From assembly GCA_022795575.1 (NCBI GenBank), contig JAAWGY010000205.1, forward strand, positions 1 to 5,273: a stretch of DNA of 5,273 nt. Reading direction: 5' to 3'. Below, in pieces: positions 5,268 to 5,273 of the stretch (the first letter of the stretch is position 1; every line of letters begins with the position of its first letter). The notes beneath the pieces were generated by a model. That model was not told where the DNA came from. It saw only the letters and a program-made list of their open reading frames with translations, and did no database searches. The translations under genes were made by a program, and so were the position numbers. This DNA comes from Angelakisella sp. Its GTDB lineage: Bacteria > Bacillota > Clostridia > Oscillospirales > Ruminococcaceae.

Positions 5268-5273
5268 CTTTGG

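Larger units (their letters stand above)
4867..5273. other. Intergenic region with structured repeats, no confident gene
   Basis: No convincing coding sequence was found in these 407 bases. They hold the two tandem hairpin repeats at 4938-5054, a degenerate third copy near 5070-5083, small repeats of TTGAG at about 5127-5153, and a foldable element at 5219-5267. One minus-strand frame stays open from the right edge of the window down to a TGA at 5034-5036 (about 79 codons, Trp-rich, no start visible). It could be the end of a gene, but the overlap with repeat sequence argues for caution. Confidence 0.5.

Overview
The window looks like a chromosomal segment of a high-GC anaerobic Firmicute, probably a gut clostridium of the Oscillospiraceae/Ruminococcaceae type. 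The signs are strong GC bias at third codon positions, clear AGGAGG-type ribosome binding sites, a DUF2975/small-XRE gene pair, a glutamine-synthetase-family gene next to an ANTAR regulator, and GC-rich structured intergenic repeats. The taxonomic call is inference from gene content and style; no rRNA or marker gene is present.

Layout: (1) Bases 1-190 hold GC-rich inverted-repeat units, including two tandem copies whose stems are kept by compensatory changes. (2) An AT-rich stretch at about 230-320 carries a sigma-A promoter and repeated TCGAAAAA motifs (possible operator), leading into a compact three-gene operon at 349-2703. It encodes a DUF2975 membrane protein, a small YozG-type XRE regulator and a polytopic DUF4173/DUF4153-like membrane protein. 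(3) A consensus promoter (TTGACA, 17 bp, TATAAT) at 2751-2779 is followed at once by a long intrinsic terminator (2792-2849), and then by a gene of the glutamine synthetase type I family (2943-4205) and an ANTAR-domain regulator (4267-4866). (4) Bases 4867-5273 have no confident gene and hold two tandem hairpin repeats and a second structured element.

The regulated unit appears to be the GS-like gene plus the ANTAR gene. ANTAR proteins bind nascent RNA and suppress termination, and in Clostridium a NitR-type ANTAR protein is encoded beside glnA and controls nitrogen genes. A terminator between promoter and GS-like gene is where such control would act. The most notable point is that the GS-like protein keeps the family fold motifs but, by motif alignment made by eye, lacks several metal-ligand and catalytic residues. 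It may be a pseudoenzyme, possibly a sensor or regulatory partner, rather than a working glutamine synthetase. That role is a hypothesis.
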